From: a bacterium A37T11
GTDB taxonomy: Bacteria; Bacteroidota; Bacteroidia; Sphingobacteriales; Sphingobacteriaceae
DNA length: 64,000 bases
NCBI GenBank assembly: GCA_900109895.1
Contig: FOBR01000001.1
Span: 310,001-374,000 of the forward strand
Direction of reading: 5' to 3'
The notes beneath the pieces were generated by a model, which was not told where the DNA came from, made no database searches, and saw only the letters and a program-made list of their open reading frames with translations. Positions 35,635 to 44,217 of this stretch are shown in pieces; positions within the stretch are counted from its first letter, which is position 1; each line of letters begins with the position of its first letter. The position numbers and the translations under genes were made by a program.

Positions 35635-37149
35635 TTGTCTACATTAAAAAAATTTGCTGGGCAAACATTAGTATATGGTTTAAGCACCATACTAGCCAGG
35701 GTCATGAATTTTATTATGACCCCTCTATTTGCGAAAGTATATGAGGCATCTAAATATGGCATCTTTACCTACCTGTATAGTGCAGCCGCCATGCTCAATG
35801 CTTTTTTGGCATTTGGCATGGAAACCACCTTTTTTCGTTACCTTCAAAAACGAGAGCGGGAAAAAGAAAAAGTCTACGGAAATACCTTTCTGATCATCCT
35901 GCTTACCTCCCTTTTGCTGCTGTTGTCTTTTTTTATTTTTTTTAACCCCATAGCATCCTATCTTCAGCAACAGTTTGATGATCCTGATCTGGAACTTTAC
36001 CTAAAATATTTCGTCCTGATCATGATAGCCGATGCACTGGCCGTTATCCCTTTTGCTCGCATCCGTGCAGAAGGGCGCCCTGGAAGATATGCTTTCATTA
36101 AACTAACCAACATCACCATTTATATCGGGCTAAACCTTATCTTCATGATCGCAATCCCGGAAGCCATTGCCCGCCACGCCCCCTGGGGAATTGCAGAGTG
36201 GCTGATCGTATGGTATAAAGGAGGATGGGTCGGTTATGTATTTATAGCTAATTTGGCGGCAAGTACCATCACCTTGATTTTATTATTGCCAGAACTCCTT
36301 CAACTGCGCATACAGCCTGACCGAAGGCTCATTTTGGACATGTTGGGTTATAGTTTCCCCATCCTCATTGCCAATTTTTCATTCATCATCAATGAGAACC
36401 TTGATAAATTGTTGTTAAAAGCGCTTTTACCTGCCGATACCGGTATCCGAGACGTAGGTATTTATGGTATGTGCAGCAAACTGGCCATTTTTATGAGTGT
36501 TGCTGTCCAAGCCTTCAGGTTGGGGGCAGAACCCTTTTTCTTTAGCCATGCTAAAGAAAAAAATGCAGGAACTACTTACGCAAATATCATGGATTACCTC
36601 ATTATTGCCATGGCTCTTGGAATGGTAGGTTTAGTGGCAAATATTGAATGGCTAAAATTCTTTATCCGGGGAGGTACTGCCGCGGCTCGGGAGGAGTATT
36701 GGTCAGGATTGCCCGTTGTCCCAGTACTTTTAATGGCCTATGTATGTCTCGGCATTTATATGAATCTTTCCGTTTGGTACAAGCTTTCTGATCAAACCCG
36801 GTTTGGGCTCTATATTTCGGTTGTTGGTGCGGTAGTAACCATTGTGCTCAACCTAACGCTCATACCCCATTTCGGCTACATGGCCTCTGCATGGATCACG
36901 CTGGCTACTTATGCCTCCATGATGGTCCTGTCATACGTCCTTGGCCAAAAAAACTACCCCATTCCTTACCATTTGCTCAAAAATTGTTTTTACCTTTTCT
37001 CCGCCGCTCTATTAAGCTGGATATCTTTTAGTATTTTTAACCGCAGTTTATGGATTGGCAACCTGCTATTCCTCTTTTTTGCTGCGGTGGTATACCGCTT
37101 AGAAGGCAAAAAGTTGCTCCAATTGATGAGGGGGAAAGAAATTATTTAA
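35635..37149 (+). CDS. Polysaccharide/lipid-linked oligosaccharide flippase
   Basis: This 504-residue inner membrane protein has about 12-14 hydrophobic segments and belongs to the Wzx/MATE-like (MOP) superfamily. It starts KKFAGQTLVYGLSTILARVMNFIMTPLFAKVYEASKYGIF, typical of polysaccharide biosynthesis proteins, and has the mid-protein SFPILIANFSFIINENLDKLLL. It probably flips a lipid-linked sugar. The start is TTG at 35635, because the next Met would cut the first helix. No glycosyltransferase is adjacent. The next gene starts two bases after its stop. Confidence 0.88.
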   Translation: MSTLKKFAGQTLVYGLSTILARVMNFIMTPLFAKVYEASKYGIFTYLYSAAAMLNAFLAFGMETTFFRYLQKREREKEKVYGNTFLIILLTSLLLLLSFFIFFNPIASYLQQQFDDPDLELYLKYFVLIMIADALAVIPFARIRAEGRPGRYAFIKLTNITIYIGLNLIFMIAIPEAIARHAPWGIAEWLIVWYKGGWVGYVFIANLAASTITLILLLPELLQLRIQPDRRLILDMLGYSFPILIANFSFIINENLDKLLLKALLPADTGIRDVGIYGMCSKLAIFMSVAVQAFRLGAEPFFFSHAKEKNAGTTYANIMDYLIIAMALGMVGLVANIEWLKFFIRGGTAAAREEYWSGLPVVPVLLMAYVCLGIYMNLSVWYKLSDQTRFGLYISVVGAVVTIVLNLTLIPHFGYMASAWITLATYASMMVLSYVLGQKNYPIPYHLLKNCFYLFSAALLSWISFSIFNRSLWIGNLLFLFFAAVVYRLEGKKLLQLMRGKEII

Positions 37150-37151
37150 TT

Positions 37152-38903
37152 ATGTACATTACATCATTCTCAAAGATACTCACAGCTTTAGTTGCTTTTG
37201 CACTATTGGGCAGTGTGCGCCTGGCCGCACAAACATTAGATTCGGTCACTGTAAATTCCAAGCTGAGCACTTCTGACAGCTTAAAGGTAAAAGATTTGTT
37301 CTTTTCTGCTCTCCGCCAAAAAGAGTCGGGCAACCTGGAAGAGGCCGTGGAATCGCTGCTCCAAATTCTCAATATTGACACACAAAATGAAGCTGCCAAT
37401 TACGAACTGTCGCGTATCAGCTTTCAGCAGAAGGACTATGGAAAAGCCGCGGCCTATGCCAGGGAGGCCGTAAACGTCAACCCGAATAATGAGAAATACT
37501 GGAATGTGCTGGCAGATGTTTACAAACAAATGGAGGATTTTGCCTCTTTGGTGCCGGTGTTTGACCAATTAATACGCCTAAAGCCAAAGGTAGAACAACC
37601 TTATTATGACAAGGCCTATGCCCTGTTCCTAACTAAAAAATATGATGCAGCGCTTGACCAATACAAACTGATTGAAAAAAATTTTGGCAGTAATGACACC
37701 CTTTTTATGGCCAGGCAACAAATTTATCTTGCCCAGAACCAATCAGAAAAAGCCATTGGCGCCATGCTGTCACGAAAACAGAAGAACCCTAAAGACAAAC
37801 GTAATTATTTGTTGCTGGCCGATCTTTATTTGAAGCTAAAGCAACCAAAAGATGCGTTGGATGCGTTGGATAGCGCAAATATACTTTTTCCAGATGATCC
37901 TTATGTATCCATCAGCAAAGCAGAGGCCTACCATGCTCTCAGGAAAGAAAGTGCTTCCTTTAATGAAATGAAAAAGGCATTTCAAAGTGACTCTATGAAT
38001 ATCGAAGCCAAAATTCAGGTACTCATGAGCTATTATACACAATCAGATAAAAGCAAAAAAGCGGGATTTGTTAATGAACTTGCCAATATGCTCACACAAA
38101 AATATGCTAAGGATGGCCGGGCTTTTGCAGTCAATGGCGATTTACTGATGCGCCAGGATCGCCAAAACGAAGCACATACCCAATACCTGACTGCCATAAA
38201 ACTAGACCCAAAAATGGAGGGTGTATGGGAACAATTATTGCAATTGGAAATGACCATGGGCCTTTTAAAAGAAGCGGAGGCGCACGGGAAACAAGCAACG
38301 GCCATATTTACTAACCATCCGGTTATTCTTTTTTTTGCTGGCCAGGCAGCTTTGGTAAACCATAATTACAAAGACGCCCGGGGGTATCTTGAATCGGCAC
38401 TAAACAATGCGCCTGAAAATAATGCCCTCTTAACCGGCCAAATCTATAGCGGTCTTGGTGATACATACCATAATTTAAAAATGTACGACGAATCGGACGT
38501 AGCCTATGGAGAGGCATTGTCGTTGGACAGCAACAATGTTTACGTACTAAATAACTACGCTTATTACCTGGCCTTGCGGAATGCACACCTGGACGAGGCC
38601 GCCCGAATGGCGGCAAAAGTCAATGAGCTCGAACCAGATAACAGCTCCTATGAAGACACCTATGCGTGGGTACTCTATTACCAGGGAAAGTACGAGCAAG
38701 CCGCCGAATGGATAAAAAAGGCCATTGATCATAGTGATGATGCCTCAGACACCCTTCTGGATCATTACGGCGACATATTATTTAAGCAGGGAAAAATAGA
38801 CGATGCGGTAACGTACTGGGAAAAGGCAAAGGGTGCAGCAAGCCTAGCTGGCAAGAATGTTGATTCATTATTAAAAAAGATCAATGACAGGCAGATTAAG
38901 TAA
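37152..38903 (+). CDS. Periplasmic tetratricopeptide repeat protein
   Basis: The 583-residue protein has a signal peptide (SFSKILTALVAFALLGSVRLAAQ). Many TPR units follow through the chain (NLEEAVESLLQILNIDTQNEAA, DYGKAAAYAREAVNVNPNNEKYW, MYDESDVAYGEALSLDSNN, KYEQAAEWIKKAIDHSDDASD). It is a scaffold of unknown partner, likely in the envelope. The start at 37152 (MYITSFSKI) was chosen over a frame open from 37050 because it gives a clean signal peptide just after the flippase stop. It overlaps the DUF4292 lipoprotein gene by 20 bp, so the two are probably coupled. Confidence 0.88.
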   Translation: MYITSFSKILTALVAFALLGSVRLAAQTLDSVTVNSKLSTSDSLKVKDLFFSALRQKESGNLEEAVESLLQILNIDTQNEAANYELSRISFQQKDYGKAAAYAREAVNVNPNNEKYWNVLADVYKQMEDFASLVPVFDQLIRLKPKVEQPYYDKAYALFLTKKYDAALDQYKLIEKNFGSNDTLFMARQQIYLAQNQSEKAIGAMLSRKQKNPKDKRNYLLLADLYLKLKQPKDALDALDSANILFPDDPYVSISKAEAYHALRKESASFNEMKKAFQSDSMNIEAKIQVLMSYYTQSDKSKKAGFVNELANMLTQKYAKDGRAFAVNGDLLMRQDRQNEAHTQYLTAIKLDPKMEGVWEQLLQLEMTMGLLKEAEAHGKQATAIFTNHPVILFFAGQAALVNHNYKDARGYLESALNNAPENNALLTGQIYSGLGDTYHNLKMYDESDVAYGEALSLDSNNVYVLNNYAYYLALRNAHLDEAARMAAKVNELEPDNSSYEDTYAWVLYYQGKYEQAAEWIKKAIDHSDDASDTLLDHYGDILFKQGKIDDAVTYWEKAKGAASLAGKNVDSLLKKINDRQIK

Positions 38904-39669
38904 CAGCATCCGGTTAGTGGCCATAGCTGCACTTTTAGCAGGTTGCGCCAGTAAGAAGCTGCCTCTACCTCGCCAGCAAGCTATTGGCGTACTTGAAGGA
39001 AAAGAGCGGTCGGCGGCGATGGCTTCCATATTGCAAAACCGCGTTTACTACCAAACATTTGCCGGCAAGGCCAAAGCAAAGGTTCAGGTTAACGATGACG
39101 CATATGATGCCACGCTCAATATACGGATAGAGCGGGGAAAGGCCATTTGGATTTCAATTACGGCCGTATTAGGTATTGAAGCCGCGCGGATTTTAATTAC
39201 GCCAGATAGCCTTTTAATGGTTAACCGTCTTCAAAAAGAATTCGTGCGGCAGCCTTACGAATTTATTCGCCGATTTTCAGGCGGTGAGGTGTCTTTTGCA
39301 TCACTTGAGGAATTGTTAACCGGCCAATCCTTGTCAGGGTTGCTCACGCGCGAGGCAATTTTATCAAAAAATAAGGCAGGTATTGCTGTAGAAGGCCTTA
39401 TAAACGGCTTAACAGGTAAACTGCAAACCAACCCCCAATACCGAATACAGAACACTTCCATCCATAGCCGGGATAGTGTTCAGGGACTGGAGGCTGCTTA
39501 TAGTAATTATGCTCTGTTTAATGGACAGTACTTTCCGCGCCTACTAAATTTAAAAATCCATACCGGGCAGCTTGACCTGCAAACAGCTGTTGATTATAAT
39601 CGTATAGCTTGCGATGAAACCCTTCAAATGCCCTTTAGCATTCCGCCAAATTATAAGGAAATGGAATAG
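38884..39669 (+). CDS. DUF4292 domain lipoprotein
   Basis: This 261-residue protein has a lipobox (AALLAGCASKK, Cys at about 21). The segment YQTFAGKAKAKVQVNDDAYDATLNIRIERGKAIWISITAVLGIEAARILITPDSL is the mark of DUF4292, whose fold has been compared with LolA/LolB-type lipoprotein carriers. An outer membrane or periplasmic lipid/lipoprotein role is therefore possible but unproven. It lies between a TPR protein (20 bp overlap) and EnvC, an order found in other Bacteroidota. Confidence 0.88.
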   Translation: MTGRLSNSIRLVAIAALLAGCASKKLPLPRQQAIGVLEGKERSAAMASILQNRVYYQTFAGKAKAKVQVNDDAYDATLNIRIERGKAIWISITAVLGIEAARILITPDSLLMVNRLQKEFVRQPYEFIRRFSGGEVSFASLEELLTGQSLSGLLTREAILSKNKAGIAVEGLINGLTGKLQTNPQYRIQNTSIHSRDSVQGLEAAYSNYALFNGQYFPRLLNLKIHTGQLDLQTAVDYNRIACDETLQMPFSIPPNYKEME

Positions 39670-39776
39670 CAGTACTTTCACAGAAAAAGAGCCGCTATGT
39701 AAAAATGAAAATACAGATTGCATATACCATTAGAATGACTACTTTCGTAAATCCAAAAATAAAGAAGCAAGAACGC

Positions 39777-41066
39777 ATGATTTTGAAAAAGACGGCGGTG
39801 ATCCTCATACTTTTATTTTCGACAGTAAGCTGGTGCATGGCCCAGTCCAGTGCCGATCTTAAAAAACAACGGGAACGGCTCAACCAGGAAATTCGCCTTC
39901 TTAACCGGTCTTTGCAAAACACCTCCAACAATAAAAAACTTTCGCTTAAACAGGTAAACGCCCTAACCTCGCAGATTACGTTGCGCCAACGAAAGATAAG
40001 CACAATCAATAGCGAGATATCACTTATAAATAACCAAATATATGAAAACACCAAGACCATCGGCAGTTTACAGGATCAGCTGGCTAAACTGAAAAAAGAC
40101 TATGCTAACATGGTGCTTTTTGCGTTCAGGAATCAAAATGCCTACAACAAAATGATGTTTATCTTTGCCTCAACCGATTTTAATCAAGCCTATAAACGTA
40201 TAAAATACCTCCAGCAATTTAGTGATTCAAGAAAAAGACAGGCGAAAGAGATTGAAGAAACCCAGGAAAATATCCGAAAAAAGCTGGCGCAGCTGGATGC
40301 CAATAAAAAAGATAAATCGACCCTGCTAGTGGACCAGGAACAGGAGAAAAAAGAACTGGATAAACAAAAAGGGGCACAATCAAAAGTGCTCCAAAACCTC
40401 ACTGCACAGGAAAAAGAATACAAAAAAGAACTGACACAAAAGCAGCAGGAGGATGCCCGTCTGGCCAGGGCCATTGAAGTGGCCATTAGGCGCGAAATAG
40501 AAGAGGAGCGCCGAAAAGCGGAGGCGCTTGCCAAGGCACAGGCAGAAAAGGAGCGTGCTGACGCCGTCAGAGCGGGAAAAGCCCTTCCTAAAGAAGTGGC
40601 CCCAATCAAAAAAACCAGCTCTGAATGGCTTGCAGCAACACCTGAGGCAGCCAAGCTATCTGCTGATTTTGCCGGTAATCGCGGCAGGTTGCCCTGGCCG
40701 GTATCGCAAGGAACCGTGGTCCAAGGATTTGGGATGAGTACCTATGGTAAAAATGTAAAAGTCAATAATACTGGCCTTAATATACGCACCACCGAGGGTG
40801 CTTCAGTGAGGGCTGTATTTGACGGAGAGGTGTTTACTGTTACATCCATTGCCGGGTTTTATGCCGTAGGTATACGCCATGGCCGCTACTTTACCATCTA
40901 TTCCAAACTGAAGTCGGTATCTGTTAGAAAGGGGCAAAAAATAACCGTTAAACAGCCTATTGGCACCGCTTACACTGATTCTGAAGAAGGCGCTACTGAA
41001 ATGCATTTTGAAATTTGGGAGGGAACGGCGCCTATAAATCCGACTCCCTGGCTTGCAGGTAATTAA
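39777..41066 (+). CDS. envC: EnvC-like murein hydrolase activator (degenerate LytM/M23)
   Basis: The 429-residue protein has a signal peptide (ILILLFSTVSWCMAQ), a long coiled coil at about 25-250 rich in K, E and Q, and a C-terminal LytM/M23 domain. The Zn-ligand motifs are incomplete: GLNIRTTEGA replaces HxGxD, IYSKL replaces YxHL, and EMHFEIW keeps only one His of HxH. It is therefore expected to activate amidases and not to cut peptidoglycan itself, as EnvC does at the division site in E. coli. The start is the ATG at 39777; the frame open from 39705 adds no family residues. Confidence 0.9.
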   Translation: MILKKTAVILILLFSTVSWCMAQSSADLKKQRERLNQEIRLLNRSLQNTSNNKKLSLKQVNALTSQITLRQRKISTINSEISLINNQIYENTKTIGSLQDQLAKLKKDYANMVLFAFRNQNAYNKMMFIFASTDFNQAYKRIKYLQQFSDSRKRQAKEIEETQENIRKKLAQLDANKKDKSTLLVDQEQEKKELDKQKGAQSKVLQNLTAQEKEYKKELTQKQQEDARLARAIEVAIRREIEEERRKAEALAKAQAEKERADAVRAGKALPKEVAPIKKTSSEWLAATPEAAKLSADFAGNRGRLPWPVSQGTVVQGFGMSTYGKNVKVNNTGLNIRTTEGASVRAVFDGEVFTVTSIAGFYAVGIRHGRYFTIYSKLKSVSVRKGQKITVKQPIGTAYTDSEEGATEMHFEIWEGTAPINPTPWLAGN

Positions 41067-41148
41067 TTTATTATGCGTATGTTTGTAATTCCGTATGCTG
41101 AAAAGGCATCGTACAGCTAAAAATAATGTTCATAGATATTAAGAAATT

Positions 41149-41337
41149 ATGTTAAGTATTTTGCTAGCTTTCTTGGGTACTCCCGAGATCATAATCATTG
41201 TTGTAGCCATCCTATTACTGTTTGGTGGTAAAAAAATTCCTGAATTGATGCGGGGATTAGGACGTGGCGTCCGCGAATTTAAAGAGGGTCAAAATGAGCC
41301 CAAAAAAGACGAAGTAAACGAAAAACAGGGATTATAA
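41149..41337 (+). CDS. tatA: Twin-arginine translocase subunit TatA/TatE
   Basis: The 62-residue protein has one transmembrane helix ([16 protein letters not shown]) and then the amphipathic helix [19 protein letters not shown] and a charged tail, the classical TatA layout. It forms the pore element of the Tat system for folded proteins. tatC is not in the window. It lies between envC and the lytic transglycosylase gene. Tat-exported amidases and their activator EnvC are functionally connected in E. coli. Confidence 0.95.
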   Translation: MLSILLAFLGTPEIIIIVVAILLLFGGKKIPELMRGLGRGVREFKEGQNEPKKDEVNEKQGL

Positions 41338-41396
41338 TTCCTGTGAACATTTTCAGTTGACATACTTTTTTATTAAAAAGCCCGTTTACATGTGAA

Positions 41397-41415
41397 TGAC
41401 AAAAGTTAATTGTCA
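41397..41415. promoter_or_regulatory. Inverted repeat upstream of the lytic transglycosylase gene
   Basis: TGACAA (41397-41402) and TTGTCA (41410-41415) are perfect inverted arms around seven bases, 14 bp before the start codon at 41430. It could be an operator or a 5' UTR hairpin; it lacks a T-tract. Confidence 0.3.
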
Positions 41416-41429
41416 CTTTAAATACGCTT

Positions 41430-42824
41430 ATGATATTTAATAGAAAAATCTCTTTTGCCTTATTCGGATTCGTAATCGCCGTCAATTTCGGACAGGCTCA
41501 AATCCCTAAAACTTCTGATCTGAATACGATCAATATAGCCGCAAATGCAGCCATATCTGAAGTTCCCGCGGCACAAAATGACAGCAGCCGTATGCAGTTG
41601 GCTCAACGCATGAGCCTATCGGTATCTGAACAGTTTGCGTTAATGCAAAAACAGGTACCAATGTCTTATAATGAGCACGTGCAGAATTATATTGACACTT
41701 ATACATCGGAAAAGCGCCGCCATTATCTTTCAAGAATGCTTGGACTATCCAGTTACTACTTTCCCATTTATGAACGTGTATTTTCAGAAACCGGCTTGCC
41801 GGAAGAGATTAAATATCTTTCCATTGTTGAATCAGCTTTGGACCCCAATGCTGTATCGCGTGTTGGAGCCACAGGACCTTGGCAATTTATGTTTGCTACT
41901 GCCCGCTTATTCGGCCTAAGCATCGATAATTATATTGATGAACGGAAGGATCCTGTAGCCGCAAGTTATGCAGCTTCAGCCTATTTAAAAGATGCTTTTA
42001 ATGAATATGGTGATTGGCTTTTGGCTATTGCCTCTTACAATTGCGGCAAAGGAAATGTAAACAGGGCCATTCAACGTTCAGGAAAATCGACTCCGTCCTT
42101 CTGGGATATCATGCCGTATCTTCCGCGTGAAACCCGGAATTATGTGCCGGCATACTTAGCCCTCACGTATGTATTGACCAACCATGACCAATGGGGAATT
42201 ACTCCTGAAACAGGCAATATGATACTACAAACAGAAACTATTCAGATAGATAAACCAATTTCCCTTCAAATCATAGCTAAAGCATTGTCTGTAGATATCC
42301 GGGCATTGCAATTACTAAATCCAGCTTATAAAAAGGAAGTCATTAACGGCAGTTATGAATCACCAAAAAGGCTTGTAGTTCCACAGGTTGACAAATCTGC
42401 CTATACAAACCTATATGCTGCCCTTAATGGGCTTGCTGATCAAGATATACAGGTAATTGAAGCCTCAGAGGACATTACAAAAACCGCCAAGCCAATTCGG
42501 TTATCCTACCATCGGGTACGCCGTGGTGAGACTTTGGGTACCATTGCCAAAAAATTTCAGGTAGAAGTTCAGGATCTGAAAGCCTGGAATCATATTAAAG
42601 GTAGTGCGATTGTACCAGGACAGCGTTTAAAGATAGCATTCGGTAAGATTGCATCCGGTAAGGCATTATCGATGGCAACAGCTACTTATCGGGTTAAAAG
42701 AGGTGACACGCTTTCAGAAATTGCTGACAAAAACGGTATTACCGTTTCGAAGTTAAAAGCAGCCAATAATATAAGAAATAACAAAATAAGAGCAGGAATG
42801 CTGCTTAAAATTGCGCAAAATTAA
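41430..42824 (+). CDS. Lytic transglycosylase with two LysM domains (MltD-like)
   Basis: This 464-residue secreted enzyme cleaves glycan strands of peptidoglycan. A signal peptide at 1-23 ends GQAQ. The SLT (GH23) domain holds the catalytic Glu in KYLSIVESALDPNAVS, followed by GATGPWQFMFATARLFGL and YNCGKGNVNRAI. Two LysM modules, at about 360-405 and 418-463, each start with a RVRRGETLGTIA-like pattern and bind glycan. There is no lipobox, unlike E. coli MltD. It converges on the phosphoribosyltransferase gene with an 11-bp gap. Confidence 0.93.
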   Translation: MIFNRKISFALFGFVIAVNFGQAQIPKTSDLNTINIAANAAISEVPAAQNDSSRMQLAQRMSLSVSEQFALMQKQVPMSYNEHVQNYIDTYTSEKRRHYLSRMLGLSSYYFPIYERVFSETGLPEEIKYLSIVESALDPNAVSRVGATGPWQFMFATARLFGLSIDNYIDERKDPVAASYAASAYLKDAFNEYGDWLLAIASYNCGKGNVNRAIQRSGKSTPSFWDIMPYLPRETRNYVPAYLALTYVLTNHDQWGITPETGNMILQTETIQIDKPISLQIIAKALSVDIRALQLLNPAYKKEVINGSYESPKRLVVPQVDKSAYTNLYAALNGLADQDIQVIEASEDITKTAKPIRLSYHRVRRGETLGTIAKKFQVEVQDLKAWNHIKGSAIVPGQRLKIAFGKIASGKALSMATATYRVKRGDTLSEIADKNGITVSKLKAANNIRNNKIRAGMLLKIAQN

Positions 42825-42835
42825 CAGGTTTTTTC

Positions 42836-43351
42836 CTATAGCAACCAGGCAGCGTCAGTACCTCCGTCCAGTTCATTAAGTCTGACGGAAACTTGCTCAT
42901 TTAAAATCGTTGACAAACGCAATCCTGAAAAATCACTAAATACCGGGAATTTATGGTGGCTACGGTCAATTAGTACTGCCGTGCGTATCTTTTTTAACGG
43001 TACGTTTAAAAATACTCCAAGACCATAAGCTAAAGCCCGCCCACTATTCAGCACATCATCAATCAAAATGACTGCCTTTCCTGCCGCCCGATCAGGCGAA
43101 ATATCTGTGGAAGCATTTAACGATGTCCCTTCCTTGTCAAGGGTAATTTTAATAATAATGATGCTAAATGTGGAAATTTGTTCAAGTATCGATTTTAACC
43201 TTTGAGCAAAAATATATCCTCTTTCGGCAATCCCTGCCAATACAAGTTCTTTTTCATCAAAATTGTCTTCCAAAATTTGGTAAGCGATTCGGGTTGTTTT
43301 TTTCTGAATGTGGTCTTTATCTAAAATTAAAACTTCTTTGGATTTTGCCAT
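42836..43351 (-). CDS. Phosphoribosyltransferase (PyrR-like)
   Basis: This 171-residue type I PRTase has the PRPP-binding motif VILIDDVLNSGRAL and the N-terminal ILEDNFDEKELVLAGIAERGYIFAQRL. It resembles the PyrR/uracil phosphoribosyltransferase group. No pyr genes lie nearby, so whether it binds RNA as a regulator or salvages a base is open. An AAAAAAGG stretch before the ATG could serve as a weak ribosome site. Confidence 0.82.
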   Translation of the reverse strand: MAKSKEVLILDKDHIQKKTTRIAYQILEDNFDEKELVLAGIAERGYIFAQRLKSILEQISTFSIIIIKITLDKEGTSLNASTDISPDRAAGKAVILIDDVLNSGRALAYGLGVFLNVPLKKIRTAVLIDRSHHKFPVFSDFSGLRLSTILNEQVSVRLNELDGGTDAAWLL

Positions 43352-43408
43352 TACCTTTTTTGACCAATTAAATAAGCGTTACTACGATTGCACACATTTT
43401 GTTATAAA

Positions 43409-43435
43409 CAAAAAAGAGGCCATTTATCAGCCTCT
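43409..43435 (-). terminator. Rho-independent terminator after the NlpC/P60 gene
   Basis: AGAGGC (43415-43420) pairs with GCCTCT (43430-43435). On the minus strand the stem is followed by TTTTTTG. It lies just after the stop of the gene at 43457-44029. Confidence 0.8.
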
Positions 43436-43456
43436 ATGTTTTAATATGAAAAAATA

Positions 43457-44029
43457 TTAATTAACATTTTCATGCTCATCCTGCTCAAGGCTGGCAGTCA
43501 GTAACCGACCTCCCCGGTAGTAGTAGCGTCGCCAATAAGCCTCATCCAGGTTGCTAATCATAACACCTCGACTGGTAGAAGCGTGAGCAAATTTATTATC
43601 CCCTATATAGACTCCAATGTGCGTAATCCTCCGGCTTCTGATCTTAAAAAATACTAGATCGCCAGCTTTCAGTTCTTCTTTATTAACCGGGTCCACTTGG
43701 GTATAAATATTCCTTGAGTTATTTCCAAGGGTAGTATTAAACACCTTTTGGTAAAGTTCATAAGCAAATTTAGAGCAATCTATGCCGCTTTTTGAGGTGC
43801 CCCCTAGCCTGTATGGTGTACCGATCCATTCATATACAAACTGGTAGAGCTTAGTATTGGTCGTGGCAGATATAGCAACTCCCATAATCTGGGAAAAATA
43901 TTCTTTGGCAAGGTTATCAGGATCGTTCGGACTTTGTAGTTTAGTACTGTTATCGGTTGAGGTTTGAGCTTGTACAGTTGAAAACAAAAAAGCAAACAGC
44001 ATACATGCTACACAAACAATATTCTTCAT
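43457..44029 (-). CDS. NlpC/P60 family peptidoglycan endopeptidase
   Basis: This 190-residue exported cysteine peptidase has a signal peptide (MLFAFLFSTVQAQ). The catalytic triad region shows Cys85 in GIDCSKFAYELY, His137 in THIGVYIGDNKF and His149 in KFAHAST. It probably cuts D-glutamyl-diaminopimelate links in the peptide stem. The 188 bp between it and the divergent peptidase gene hold only promoter-like AT-rich sequence. It is monocistronic with a terminator at 43409-43435. Confidence 0.93.
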   Translation of the reverse strand: MKNIVCVACMLFAFLFSTVQAQTSTDNSTKLQSPNDPDNLAKEYFSQIMGVAISATTNTKLYQFVYEWIGTPYRLGGTSKSGIDCSKFAYELYQKVFNTTLGNNSRNIYTQVDPVNKEELKAGDLVFFKIRSRRITHIGVYIGDNKFAHASTSRGVMISNLDEAYWRRYYYRGGRLLTASLEQDEHENVN

Positions 44030-44185
44030 TTACACGTTTTATTTTGTTAACATTTCCAAGTTATAACGCTTAGTTTGACTCCTTATTATGACGGATGCAG
44101 GACAAATCTATTAATAAATCTATTAAAAACAATAAGAAAGTAAAAAAAGTTTGCTAATAAATTAAACAAAAATGGACAAATTAAG

Positions 44186-44193
44186 TAACTTTG
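44186..44193 (+). promoter_or_regulatory. -7 box of the prolyl oligopeptidase gene
   Basis: TAACTTTG fits TAnnTTTG, 24 bases before the ATG at 44218. The nearest TTTG (44150-44153) is 32 bp away, too far for a standard -33 box. Confidence 0.4.
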
Positions 44194-44217
44194 TTTTCCA
44201 TCTAAATTCCGTCATTT

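Noticed and set aside
39777-41066. EnvC-like protein as an active M23 endopeptidase
   Set aside because: The HxGxD, YxHL and HxH positions are mostly replaced, so zinc binding is not expected.
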